From Planctomycetaceae bacterium (GTDB taxonomy: Bacteria > Planctomycetota > Planctomycetia > Planctomycetales > Planctomycetaceae): a DNA stretch of 11,668 bases. The notes beneath the pieces are model-generated. The model saw only the letters and a list, made by a program, of their open reading frames with translations. It was not told the DNA's origin and did no database searches. Below, in pieces: positions 1-7,332 of this stretch (the stretch's first letter is position 1; the number at the start of each line of letters is the position of its first letter). The stretch is from positions 1 through 11,668 of the forward strand of contig JAGQQT010000076.1 of the NCBI GenBank assembly GCA_020426065.1. The letters run 5' to 3'. The position numbers and the translations under genes were made by a program.

Positions 1-1462
1 CTTTTTCAATGATCAGCCAGGTGCCCAGTAGAAAGACACCCCCTCCGGCGGCAACACCGACCAGAATGGTCCAGGAATTACGAATTTCAAAAAAGTGTGG
101 TAAGAAGTAGGAATAACCCAACAGCACCAGTAGCGGTGCCAGAGTGGGGGCAATCGCTGTTCGCAGCAGTTGACCGGTTGTGATATTCAGTTTCTTCATC
201 GCGTAAGGCAGGGTGATTCCCAGCTCTGCAATCAGAATGGGAATTGCCGTTCCTAATGCGACACCTATGAGCCCCAGTGACTGGATCAGGATCAGTGACA
301 GGATCAGATTGGCAACGGCTTCACTGACGTAGATCAAAGATGGAACTTTGACATGCCCCATGCCATACAGGACCGAACGGAATGTGGTGACCGGTAAGGC
401 AATGATACGGGCCCCCAGTAAAATCATCAGAATGACATGGCTTTCCGGGTATCCCGTTCCGATCCAGGTGTTGATCAGAGTGTTTCCAAAGAAACAGGCA
501 CCGATAAAAAATCCGGTGACCAGTAGAAAGGAGAGCGAGACCCCATTCAGAACCAGCTTCTGCAGAGCCCGGTGATCCTCATTGGCGTGCAGTTCTCCTG
601 CCCGGGGCATAAAGACTTTTCCGATTTGTGCAATCGGCATGTTAATAAATTGTGTGAGTCGTAGCGCGATGTAGTAAGGCACTATCATGGCCGGACTGAA
701 AAAGATCCCGATCAGAATCGAGTCGGTCGCTTCAATCAGTGTCCAGGCAATGGCATCAAGAAATGCAAAGCCACTGAATGAACCGCACTCCTTGAGGATA
801 TTCCAGTCCAGATACTGGCGTCCAATTCGAAAGGTTTTCAGTTGACGAAATGCAAAATAGCAATAGCCGATATTCTCAACGACAGTGACAACGAAGAAAA
901 TCAGGGCAATGGTCAGCAGCCCCCATTCCGCTTTCAGGAACATCAGTGTCAGTACCAGTCGCAGGATGGCACCGGTCAGGCTGACGCCGCGCTCAATGTC
1001 AAACCGCTGGATGCCCATCAATATGCCACCAAAGACACTGCCTGCCATCCCGACAAAGACATTCAGCCCCAGAATCAGTATGACGATCCGGATTTCTAAT
1101 AAGGAGATGGTGCCCCAGTCACTCAGGTGGGGGGCCAGAGCAGCAATGATTCCGGAGATTAATAAAGCCAGACTGCCCATACCCAGATAGATGACAAAAA
1201 TCACATTGGAAACGTGGTTCAGACGATCCCAGTCCTGTTTGGCATGGTAATGCGCGACGTAGCGACTGATGGTCTGCCCGAATCCCAGGTAGAGGAGACC
1301 GGAATAACCGGCAATGGCATTAATGAAGATCCAGCTGCCGTACTGTGCATCCCCGAGAATATGCAGGACGTAAGGCATCAGGAACACGCCGATCATCAGG
1401 CTCACTCCATGATTGAGCCATGTCGCACATAAATTCATTTTGACAGATCGACGTTGATTCAT
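1..1462 (-). CDS. Polysaccharide (Wzx/MATE-like) flippase, C-terminus cut by the window edge
   Basis: Translating the minus strand from ATG 1462 gives an uninterrupted frame of 487 codons that leaves the window in phase at base 2. The protein starts MNQRRSVKMNLCATWLNHG and is almost entirely hydrophobic segments split by short basic or polar loops, as in the 12-14-helix lipid-linked oligosaccharide flippases of the MOP superfamily. Family-like stretches include PYVLHILGDAQYGSW near the N-terminus and a mid-protein IPIL/LG-rich helix pair. Members are usually about 480-520 residues, so only a short C-terminal tail is likely missing. By family knowledge it would move undecaprenyl-linked repeat units across the inner membrane. 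It starts 36 bases after the polymerase-like gene stops, on the same strand, so the two are probably co-transcribed. Ribosome-binding sequence is weak (GAAAG). Met codon 9 (1438) is an alternative start. Substrate is unknown. Confidence 0.85.
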   Translation of the reverse strand, partial: MNQRRSVKMNLCATWLNHGVSLMIGVFLMPYVLHILGDAQYGSWIFINAIAGYSGLLYLGFGQTISRYVAHYHAKQDWDRLNHVSNVIFVIYLGMGSLALLISGIIAALAPHLSDWGTISLLEIRIVILILGLNVFVGMAGSVFGGILMGIQRFDIERGVSLTGAILRLVLTLMFLKAEWGLLTIALIFFVVTVVENIGYCYFAFRQLKTFRIGRQYLDWNILKECGSFSGFAFLDAIAWTLIEATDSILIGIFFSPAMIVPYYIALRLTQFINMPIAQIGKVFMPRAGELHANEDHRALQKLVLNGVSLSFLLVTGFFIGACFFGNTLINTWIGTGYPESHVILMILLGARIIALPVTTFRSVLYGMGHVKVPSLIYVSEAVANLILSLILIQSLGLIGVALGTAIPILIAELGITLPYAMKKLNITTGQLLRTAIAPTLAPLLVLLGYSYFLPHFFEIRNSWTILVGVAAGGGVFLLGTWLIIEK

Positions 1463-1498
1463 TGATTTACTTTCAGTGCGTTACCACTGCAAAAAATA

Positions 1499-2977
1499 TT
1501 AATGGGCAAAAATTCGGACAAAAATATAGAACGCAATGAACATTCCCATGCTCACTCCGATCAGATAAATCACATGTTGTTTATTCCAATAGACCAGTGG
1601 TGTCGGTCTGGCCAGACTGGCTCCCGCCAGATTCAGATATGCCGCGCAAACTCCGACCACCATGTATGTCGGAACAACATAGCAGCGGGACAGTGACATC
1701 ATGCCGCCGCACCAGGCAGCCAGGATCGCGGAAACGTAGGGTAAAAGCCGTTCCAGTTCGCGACTGCGGAATATCGGTCTGCCGCAACTCTTACTTTGAA
1801 ATTGGGCAAGGCGATACAAGCCCAGTGCGGCGAAGAAGAAGCAGCCTATATATAATGTGCCCCCAAACAGTCCCAGTTCTGTAAAGGCATGTACGAACGA
1901 GTTGTGTGCGGCCAGGCCTGCCAGATCGGAGTACTTCCCTTCGCCGATCCCAAACAGCAGATCAGGAGACTTGAGAGCAGTCAGACCTTCTCTCCACAGT
2001 ACAATACGGTCTTGTCCGGTTCCGGAATTCAGGTCGATATTTCCCTGGCGACCGGCGAGTACGGTAATTCCCGCCAGACCCACCGCGGCACAGGCGATCG
2101 CTGCTTTTTTCCCGTATTTGGGTAATACAAAGACCATCCCGGCAATTCCCAGTGTCAACAGACCACCGCGGGAACGTGTATAGATCAGGCCGATTCCCAG
2201 AATGATCATGCTGACGATCCACAGAAATCGAAGAGGGCTGGCTGCGGGATCATTGAAAAAATACCAGCAGAGGACCCCCGTTGTAACAATCAATACGGAC
2301 AGGTCATTGGGGTCCTGGAAAATTCCCGTGCCTCGCATACGGAACACACGGATCACTTCTCCCGCATCTGAAACCCCGTCGCGGTCACTGACGTGCTTAA
2401 TGAATTCAAAATCGAAGATTCCCACGTAGTCAATCACGCACAGCGTAATCATGGCTGACGACGAAATGGCAATCGTTTTCAGAAGTCCTTTTAGTCGTTG
2501 CGGTGAGTCAATGATGCTGATCAACAACAGGTAGTACATCAACGTTTTCAGGAACATGACCGTCGATGTGCGGAGGCCATAGAGATACATATGCGATGCG
2601 TGTGACATGGCAACAGCAACCAGGACTCCCACGACACATAATGTGATCGGTTGCCGTTTTAACATCGGCAGTCTGACCGTTCGCTTGATCTGATCGAGAG
2701 ATAAGAAAAATGATGACAGGATCAAAACTTCATAGATCGGAAGATTGGCCAGAGGCGGAAGCAGCTCGGCTGGTCTCAGGAACAGTGTAATATTCACCAG
2801 CAGAAACAAGATATAAGCATTATCCGGAGCCGAAGAACCACCCATAATCGAAAGTGGAACCCGTTGGCGTCGTCTCGGTGAAACGTTTCTTGAGCGCGCA
2901 GTCTGCTCCCTGGCCGTTACAGGTGCTGTAACAGTCTGTTGAACAGTTGCAGAATCAGAACACGCTTCGTTCGCCAT
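1499..2977 (-). CDS. O-antigen ligase / Wzy-type polysaccharide polymerase family membrane protein
   Basis: This 492-residue protein has an arginine-rich N-terminal tail of about 50 residues and then roughly 11-12 hydrophobic helices. The Wzy_C-type hallmarks are visible: QDPND at residues 221-225, TRSRGG at 267-272, a large periplasmic-loop segment around 310-365 with GQDR and LWREGL, and HNSF at 358-361 followed by ELGLFGG at 367-373. Proteins with this order of motifs join lipid-linked sugar repeat units into a polymer, or ligate the finished chain, at the outer face of the inner membrane. The next gene on the strand is a flippase, which supports a Wzx/Wzy export pathway for an exopolysaccharide. 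ATG 2977 has no clear Shine-Dalgarno; Met 45 is an alternative start that would remove the basic tail. Whether it acts as polymerase or ligase cannot be told from sequence. Confidence 0.88.
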   Translation of the reverse strand: MANEACSDSATVQQTVTAPVTAREQTARSRNVSPRRRQRVPLSIMGGSSAPDNAYILFLLVNITLFLRPAELLPPLANLPIYEVLILSSFFLSLDQIKRTVRLPMLKRQPITLCVVGVLVAVAMSHASHMYLYGLRTSTVMFLKTLMYYLLLISIIDSPQRLKGLLKTIAISSSAMITLCVIDYVGIFDFEFIKHVSDRDGVSDAGEVIRVFRMRGTGIFQDPNDLSVLIVTTGVLCWYFFNDPAASPLRFLWIVSMIILGIGLIYTRSRGGLLTLGIAGMVFVLPKYGKKAAIACAAVGLAGITVLAGRQGNIDLNSGTGQDRIVLWREGLTALKSPDLLFGIGEGKYSDLAGLAAHNSFVHAFTELGLFGGTLYIGCFFFAALGLYRLAQFQSKSCGRPIFRSRELERLLPYVSAILAAWCGGMMSLSRCYVVPTYMVVGVCAAYLNLAGASLARPTPLVYWNKQHVIYLIGVSMGMFIAFYIFVRIFAH

Positions 2978-3007
2978 AAATAATCGATAAGGCTGAAACT
3001 CTCGAAG

Positions 3008-3054
3008 TCTGAAATGCGGGTCATTTCCGGATTTGACCCTTCCATAATTTCAGA
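3008..3054. promoter_or_regulatory. Nested inverted repeat upstream of the polymerase gene
   Basis: An outer perfect 8-base arm, TCTGAAAT (3008-3015) with ATTTCAGA (3047-3054), encloses an inner perfect 6-base arm, GGGTCA (3018-3023) with TGACCC (3034-3039), with a 10-base loop. It begins 31 bases before ATG 2977 and would fold as a stem-loop in that gene's mRNA leader, or could be an operator. There is no T-run after it in either direction, so it is not a normal terminator. Function is inferred from position only. Confidence 0.35.
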
Positions 3055-3218
3055 ATTCGTATTGATGCATTTTTAAAACGATAGTTCAGGAACCGGGTTC
3101 GGGTGGCTGGAAATAGAGGTTTCCCGTCCATTCTCGACCAGAAAAATTGTCATAACCGGCATGATGCATCGTTGGGAAATGGTGTGAGTTGATTTGAGTC
3201 AGGAAGCCATCACACATG

Positions 3219-3233
3219 ATCAATTGAATTGAT
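3219..3233. promoter_or_regulatory. Perfect AT-rich palindrome, possible operator
   Basis: ATCAATT-G-AATTGAT is a perfect 7+7 inverted repeat around one central base, about 80-93 bases before the ABC-F start. This size and symmetry would suit a dimeric DNA-binding protein near a promoter, but an AT-rich palindrome of this length can arise by chance. No second copy was seen in the window. Confidence 0.25.
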
Positions 3234-3311
3234 TGCGCCTTCCCGTTATCTTCTCTGTCCTCGTGTATACGCTTAACATTGAGGTTTTCCGTTCCAGTAT
3301 TGAGAAGAGTG

Positions 3312-5102
3312 ATGGCGACCCTGATTGAAATATCAAATGTGACAAAGAGTTACGGTGCTCAGGAACTTCTGAAAGAAGCGACGATTGCACTCGCAGAAGA
3401 GCAGAAAATCGGCTTCATTGGCCGGAACGGTGCCGGAAAATCCACTCTGTTGAGAATCCTGCTGGAAGAAGAATCGGTGGATAGTGGACAGATTGTTCGC
3501 CATCCCAATCTGCGGGTTGGCTATCTCAGGCAGCACGACCCGTTTTTGCCAGGCGAAAGTGCCCTGGATTTTCTGATGCGCGACAGTGGTCAGCCTGACT
3601 GGCGCTGCGGTGCGGTCGCCGGTGAATTTGAATTAAAAGGCCGTTTTCTGAATGGTCCGGTCAAAGAACTTTCCGGGGGTTGGCAGACGCGTGTCAAACT
3701 GGCCGCTTTATTGTTGCATGAGCCGAATTTTCTCATGCTGGACGAACCGACCAACTTCCTGGATCTGCGCACGCAGATTCTGCTCGAACACTTTCTCAGG
3801 CACTTCCGCGCGGCCTGCCTGATTGTCTCGCATGATCGGGGCTTTCTGAAAGCAACCTGCACGCACACTCTGGAACTCTCCCGTGGTGAACTGACCATGT
3901 TCACAGGGGATGTGGAGAAGTTTCTGGAGCAGAAGGATATCCAGCGGACTCACGATGAGCGGGTCAACGCTGCCACACAGGCCAAGATGAAACAGCTGGA
4001 ACGGTTCATCAACAAGAACCGGGCGAATGCCAACACCGCCGCTCAGGCCCGCAACAAAGCCAAGCAACTCGATCGACTGGAACTGATTGAAATCGAGCAG
4101 GCCGAATCCACCGTCCGGATCCGCGTTCCCAATGTCGACCAGCGGAAGGGAGTCGCCCTGCGCTGTGAAAACATGAGTATCGGCTATCCGGATCATACCG
4201 TCGCGGGCGATGTCTCATTCGAAATTGACCACGGCACCCGCACCGCCGTTGTCGGTGATAACGGTCAGGGAAAAACCACTCTGCTGCGAACGCTGGTCGG
4301 TTCACTTCCTCCCGTCGAGGGAGCTCCCAACTGGGGATACAACTGCGAACTGGGCGTGTACGCTCAGCACGTTTATACCTCGCTGCCGCAGAACTGGACC
4401 GTGCAACAGTACCTGGAAAGTGAAGCGGCCGATGGCGTGACCACTCAACAGGTCCTCGAAGTGGGAGGAAGTTTTCTCTTCCGCGGCCCGCTCATCCAGA
4501 AGGAAATCAAGGTTCTGAGCGGGGGTGAACGGGCCCGGCTCTGTCTGGCTGGTCTGCTGCTCAGCCGCTGCAACGTCCTCATCCTCGACGAACCGGGTAA
4601 CCACCTGGATGTGGAAACCCTCGAAGCACTCGCGGATGCGTTGCTGACTTACCAGGGGACCGTCATTTTCACCAGTCACGACCGGCACTTCGTGCGGCGG
4701 ATCTGTACCCAGGTGATTGAGGTCCAGGATGGTCGGGTGGCCTATTATCCTGGCGACTACGAAACGTACCTGTATCGCGTCGAAAAAGAAATTGACGAAC
4801 ACGAAGCGGCCCGCGGCGTGAAGCCAGCCGCTGTTGACTCCGGTGCACCGGCCAAAAAAGCGAAGCGGGACAAAAAGAAACCGGGCTCAGCCGATCCTCG
4901 CAAGCAACTCAACAAGGTGGAAAAGAAAATAGCCACACTCGATGAGCAGCGTCAGGCATTACAGAAAACCTTCGTCACGCTGACCGATCCCGCTGAAGCT
5001 CAGAAAGTCCACGCTGAACTGGAAACCATCAAATCCGAACTCGCCACACTCGAAGCAGAATGGTTCGAACTCAACTCCGAACTGGAAGAAGAGTGGACGT
5101 AA
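3312..5102 (+). CDS. ABC-F family ATP-binding protein (Uup/YheS-like)
   Basis: This 596-residue soluble protein carries two ABC ATPase domains and no membrane segments. Domain 1 has Walker A GRNGAGKST (37-45), signature LSGGW (120-124), Walker B LMLDEPTNFLD (141-151, catalytic E145) and switch H174. A charged linker (about 205-275) follows, where ABC-F proteins reach toward P-site tRNA. Domain 2 has Walker A GDNGQGKTT (315-323), signature LSGGE (402-406), LDEPGNHLD (425-433, E427) and H456. Residues 515-594 are lysine-rich and then a predicted coiled coil, as in Uup-type proteins. ABC-F ATPases bind the ribosomal E site or act in ribosome maintenance; nothing here points to antibiotic resistance. 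ATG 3312 was chosen because homology begins at once (MATLIEISNVTKSYG) and AGAAGAG lies just upstream. In-frame TTG 3279, TTG 3300 and GTG 3309 are possible. DEPGN replaces the usual DEPTN in domain 2. Confidence 0.93.
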   Translation: MATLIEISNVTKSYGAQELLKEATIALAEEQKIGFIGRNGAGKSTLLRILLEEESVDSGQIVRHPNLRVGYLRQHDPFLPGESALDFLMRDSGQPDWRCGAVAGEFELKGRFLNGPVKELSGGWQTRVKLAALLLHEPNFLMLDEPTNFLDLRTQILLEHFLRHFRAACLIVSHDRGFLKATCTHTLELSRGELTMFTGDVEKFLEQKDIQRTHDERVNAATQAKMKQLERFINKNRANANTAAQARNKAKQLDRLELIEIEQAESTVRIRVPNVDQRKGVALRCENMSIGYPDHTVAGDVSFEIDHGTRTAVVGDNGQGKTTLLRTLVGSLPPVEGAPNWGYNCELGVYAQHVYTSLPQNWTVQQYLESEAADGVTTQQVLEVGGSFLFRGPLIQKEIKVLSGGERARLCLAGLLLSRCNVLILDEPGNHLDVETLEALADALLTYQGTVIFTSHDRHFVRRICTQVIEVQDGRVAYYPGDYETYLYRVEKEIDEHEAARGVKPAAVDSGAPAKKAKRDKKKPGSADPRKQLNKVEKKIATLDEQRQALQKTFVTLTDPAEAQKVHAELETIKSELATLEAEWFELNSELEEEWT

Positions 5103-5139
5103 TCGGCGGATTGACGGACTCGGTTATCAGCTAACTCTT

Positions 5140-5153
5140 GTGCCAGCTGGCAC
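5140..5153. terminator. Perfect palindrome between convergent genes, possible bidirectional terminator
   Basis: GTGCCAGCTGGCAC is a perfect 14-base palindrome lying 37 bases after the ABC-F stop and two bases beyond the stop of the opposing gene at 5156. Its position suggests transcription end for both. No proper T-run follows on either strand, so a Rho-independent role is uncertain. Confidence 0.35.
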
Positions 5154-5155
5154 TA

Positions 5156-6049
5156 CTATTCAGGTTCAATTTGTGGAACGGCGGAGCGATTCACCGTGCC
5201 ACCATTGCTGGACCAGAACCGGAGGGGATATGACCATTCATTGGAATAAAAATGAGGACTGTTTTCATTGCGATGTTCTGGTATGAACATTTTTGTCACA
5301 TTCAGATCATTCACCCGGATGACATCTGCATAACTCAATGCCTGCAAGATTTCCTGTTTAAACCATTTGCTACCGCCCATCAGGCCCTGGCAACAGTTAA
5401 GCAGATCCTTGAGCCCTGAGCGTTCAGGTAATGCTTCGATGCGGTCCAGCAGTGAATTGATCCAGTCACCTGATGCCTGAGTTTTACTGCGATGGTATTG
5501 GATTGGGATTGTGAGGTCGGTCCACAGGTAGGCCAATCGGTAACGTTCTATTGATCCCCCGCGAAAGAATTTGCAAAAGAGTTCTGATGTGATTTCCATG
5601 ATCCCCAGAGGTGCTTTTTCCCATTCAAGCATTTTAAGCCGTGATTGATCAGCACCACGCAGGTAATGGAACGAGGCGAACTCAGAGACATGGCCGTAAT
5701 TCTTGCTGGAAGCAGCACTCAAGAATCGGGACCACAATATCCTTGGAGACATTTCAGTCAGTGCATCCAGCAATTGTCTTTCTGTTTCACTTTGGGAGAA
5801 CTGCTTTTCGGCTGAAACCCCGAGATAGTCAGCAATCCATCGCAATTGATCTTCAGCTTCAGGTGGCAGGTCTATGTTCTTCACCCAGCCGGTTGATTCT
5901 TTGGGGAAATTTCGGGAGGGATCATAGTCCCACGTGAAGTTGGCCAACGCAGTAACAAAAGAGACTTCCAGACCAGAATCTCTGGCCAGCGTTTTCAACT
6001 TTCGGCGTGCGGTGTCGCTCTGATTACGTTGTTCAAAAGGCTTGTGCAT
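5156..6049 (-). CDS. Hypothetical protein, cytoplasmic, family not recognised
   Basis: A 297-residue reading frame from ATG 6049 to TAG. I do not recognise the family. The N-terminus is basic (MHKPFEQRNQSDTARRKLK) with no signal peptide, and no membrane helix is visible. The first 100 residues include FTWDYDPSRNF and a mixed helical stretch DQLRWIADYLGVS. The middle is rich in aromatic residues (FHYLRGAD, LAYLWTDLTIPIQYH), and the C-terminus has several tryptophans (NEWSYPLRFWSS). Overall it looks like a folded, mostly helical globular protein. It is convergent with the ABC-F gene and lies 58 bases after the secreted-protein gene on the same strand, so the two may be co-transcribed. Hand counts give about 38-48% GC in sample lines, lower than its neighbours, which may mean recent acquisition. 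No Shine-Dalgarno is evident. Confidence 0.75.
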   Translation of the reverse strand: MHKPFEQRNQSDTARRKLKTLARDSGLEVSFVTALANFTWDYDPSRNFPKESTGWVKNIDLPPEAEDQLRWIADYLGVSAEKQFSQSETERQLLDALTEMSPRILWSRFLSAASSKNYGHVSEFASFHYLRGADQSRLKMLEWEKAPLGIMEITSELFCKFFRGGSIERYRLAYLWTDLTIPIQYHRSKTQASGDWINSLLDRIEALPERSGLKDLLNCCQGLMGGSKWFKQEILQALSYADVIRVNDLNVTKMFIPEHRNENSPHFYSNEWSYPLRFWSSNGGTVNRSAVPQIEPE

Positions 6050-6107
6050 GGTGTGATGAAAGGTATCTGTTAAGCAGGATGGTAACTGTTTGATGAACTG
6101 GTGCCAT

Positions 6108-6950
6108 TTACTGCAACTCTTCGATCAGCTTTTGAGCATCTTCAGCTGCAGCTGTTTTGGGATACTTCTGAATCAGGTCTTTCAATTTTTGAATGGCCAG
6201 AGATTTGTTCTTCTTGGCAAGACGCTCAATTACATGCAAGGAATCCCTCGCATTTTTCTGCTGCCTTTTCTGGTCGTTCAGCTCTTCCTGTCTGGCTATT
6301 TCAGCAGCGATCTCAGCTTTTTCGATTTGCCATTTTGCTTCAAGTACCGGGTCGGTCTTTATGGTGTAACTGCCAAATTTGCCTCGGGGAAGATTTGCTA
6401 ATGCAAGTTGAAAGTATTCGAGATCTTCCTTATCGAGTATGACACTGATATTACCAGGCCTCAGTTCTATTTGAGTTGCTTGAGACCACCTTTTGAAATC
6501 CTTTAATGGCAATCCGAATGTGTGGTACTCATGGCACTTGTATTGCCTGTCCTGCAAATCCTCCTTACAGAAATACTCATAATTCAACTCGAAACACTCA
6601 TTCTCAACCATCGCAGGGAATGGATTTTTTTCTGCTGGATCTGCGTTCTCTCTGTTTATCCAGTTTGAAGAATCACATTTCACTGTCAGCAAAAGAACAT
6701 CTTCATACTCTCCATTGTCTCTGACAATATCCAGATGCAGGGACAGAATCGATTCAGGAAATCTGGGCTTTGTCAGCTCAGGATCGATTAATAAAATGAG
6801 GCCCTTGCCCTGTGCGACCTCATCACCCTTCTCAAGATAAGAAATAAATAGAAGCCCCAATTCATATTTCTCTTGTGGAGGTACAAGCATCTCCTCGGCG
6901 AACACCAGTGAAGGTGAGAACAAGATCATGATCAGGGCGAATCGTCCCAT
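6108..6950 (-). CDS. Secreted hypothetical protein with signal peptide and helical repeat-like tail
   Basis: From ATG 6950 this is 280 residues. The N-terminus MGRFALIMILFSPSLVFAEE is a typical Sec signal peptide with a VFA-EE cleavage site and no lipobox cysteine, so the mature protein should be periplasmic or exported. The middle is beta-rich with four cysteines, three of them within about 25 residues (NECFEL, EYFCKE, YKCHEY), which could form disulfides. The last 65 residues are strongly helical and charged (KWQIEKAEIAAEIARQEEL) and end in a TPR-like half repeat (LIQKYPKTAAAEDAQKLIEEL region). In-frame GTG 6959 and TTG 6962 would add three or four residues. AAAGAG touches the ATG, too close for a standard ribosome site, so the start is not certain. 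GC is low (about 38-45% in sampled lines). The product may work with the unknown protein encoded next, but the function is unknown. Confidence 0.75.
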   Translation of the reverse strand: MGRFALIMILFSPSLVFAEEMLVPPQEKYELGLLFISYLEKGDEVAQGKGLILLIDPELTKPRFPESILSLHLDIVRDNGEYEDVLLLTVKCDSSNWINRENADPAEKNPFPAMVENECFELNYEYFCKEDLQDRQYKCHEYHTFGLPLKDFKRWSQATQIELRPGNISVILDKEDLEYFQLALANLPRGKFGSYTIKTDPVLEAKWQIEKAEIAAEIARQEELNDQKRQQKNARDSLHVIERLAKKNKSLAIQKLKDLIQKYPKTAAAEDAQKLIEELQ

Positions 6951-7043
6951 CTCTTTCACCAACTGAAATCAACCAACACAGAACCGTAGGCTGGGACAAG
7001 TTCCAGCAGAACCGTTCGTCCAAACAGTGCTCTGAAAGAATTC

Positions 7044-7125
7044 TCACGCAAAGTCGCCAAGACGCAAAGTGAAAATGAACGACTCTCACGAAATTCAGGC
7101 TTTGCGTCATGACGGCTTGGCGTGA
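7044..7125. repeat. Imperfect inverted repeat with CACGCAAAG words, likely a dispersed palindromic element
   Basis: Arms 7044-7069 and 7100-7125 pair ungapped at 22 of 26 positions. The inner nine are perfect: GACGCAAAG (7061-7069) with CTTTGCGTC (7100-7108). The loop is 30 bases. Within the left arm the word family recurs (CACGCAAAG, CGCCAAG, GACGCAAAG), giving a near-repeat inside the inverted repeat. From memory, words of this type occur as intergenic palindromes in many environmental bacterial genomes; that recollection was not checked. No encoded protein and no obvious target-site duplication were seen. Confidence 0.6.
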
Positions 7126-7275
7126 ATCCAATCAGACATTTTTCATTATCCTGCCAGACTAAGGTCAAGCCTGTTACCAGACCCACGCTTATTGTGAGTT
7201 TGCTTTAATGGCTGATTCATCTGGGGATTCGCTTTGCTCAACTCCAGCCACCATACGTTACAGAAACGATGACCG

Positions 7276-7299
7276 CACAAACATGCGCACGTATTTGTG
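7276..7299 (-). terminator. Weak hairpin downstream of the RraB-like gene
   Basis: CACAAA (7276-7281) pairs with TTTGTG (7294-7299), and the stem continues inward with two wobble pairs and one mismatch. It lies 34 bases beyond the stop codon at 7333 in the direction of transcription. There is no T-run after it, so a terminator role is only suggested by position. Confidence 0.25.
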
Positions 7300-7332
7300 A
7301 GCATGGTACCCGGGTCTATTTCATCATCCCCC

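Larger units (their letters stand above)
2978..3311. other. Divergent intergenic region between the polymerase and ABC-F genes
   Basis: This 334-base stretch has no credible coding frame. It must hold the promoters for the minus-strand polymerase gene and the plus-strand ABC-F gene. I could not find a convincing pair of -35 and -10 boxes in either direction. The best plus-strand candidate, TTGAAT at 3224-3229 with TTATCT at 3246-3251 and a 16-base spacer, is weak. Two inverted repeats inside it are listed separately. Confidence 0.6.
6963..7332. other. Long intergenic region containing palindromic elements
   Basis: About 380 bases separate the secreted-protein gene from the RraB-like gene, both on the minus strand. 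No frame here resembles a gene on either strand. It holds an 82-base imperfect inverted repeat (7044-7125) and a weaker hairpin (7276-7299), both listed separately. The promoter of the two-gene unknown unit should lie here, near 6970-7040, but I see no convincing consensus boxes. The rest shows nothing recognisable. Confidence 0.6.

Noticed and set aside
3243..3271. TATACG near 3266 as a -10 box for the ABC-F gene
   Set aside because: It matches only four of six positions and there is no -35 box at usual spacing.
4302..4802. A 166-residue minus-strand open frame inside the ABC-F gene
   Set aside because: It is antisense to the second ATPase domain, whose motifs are intact on the plus strand; the same applies to the minus-strand frame at 3708-4196.
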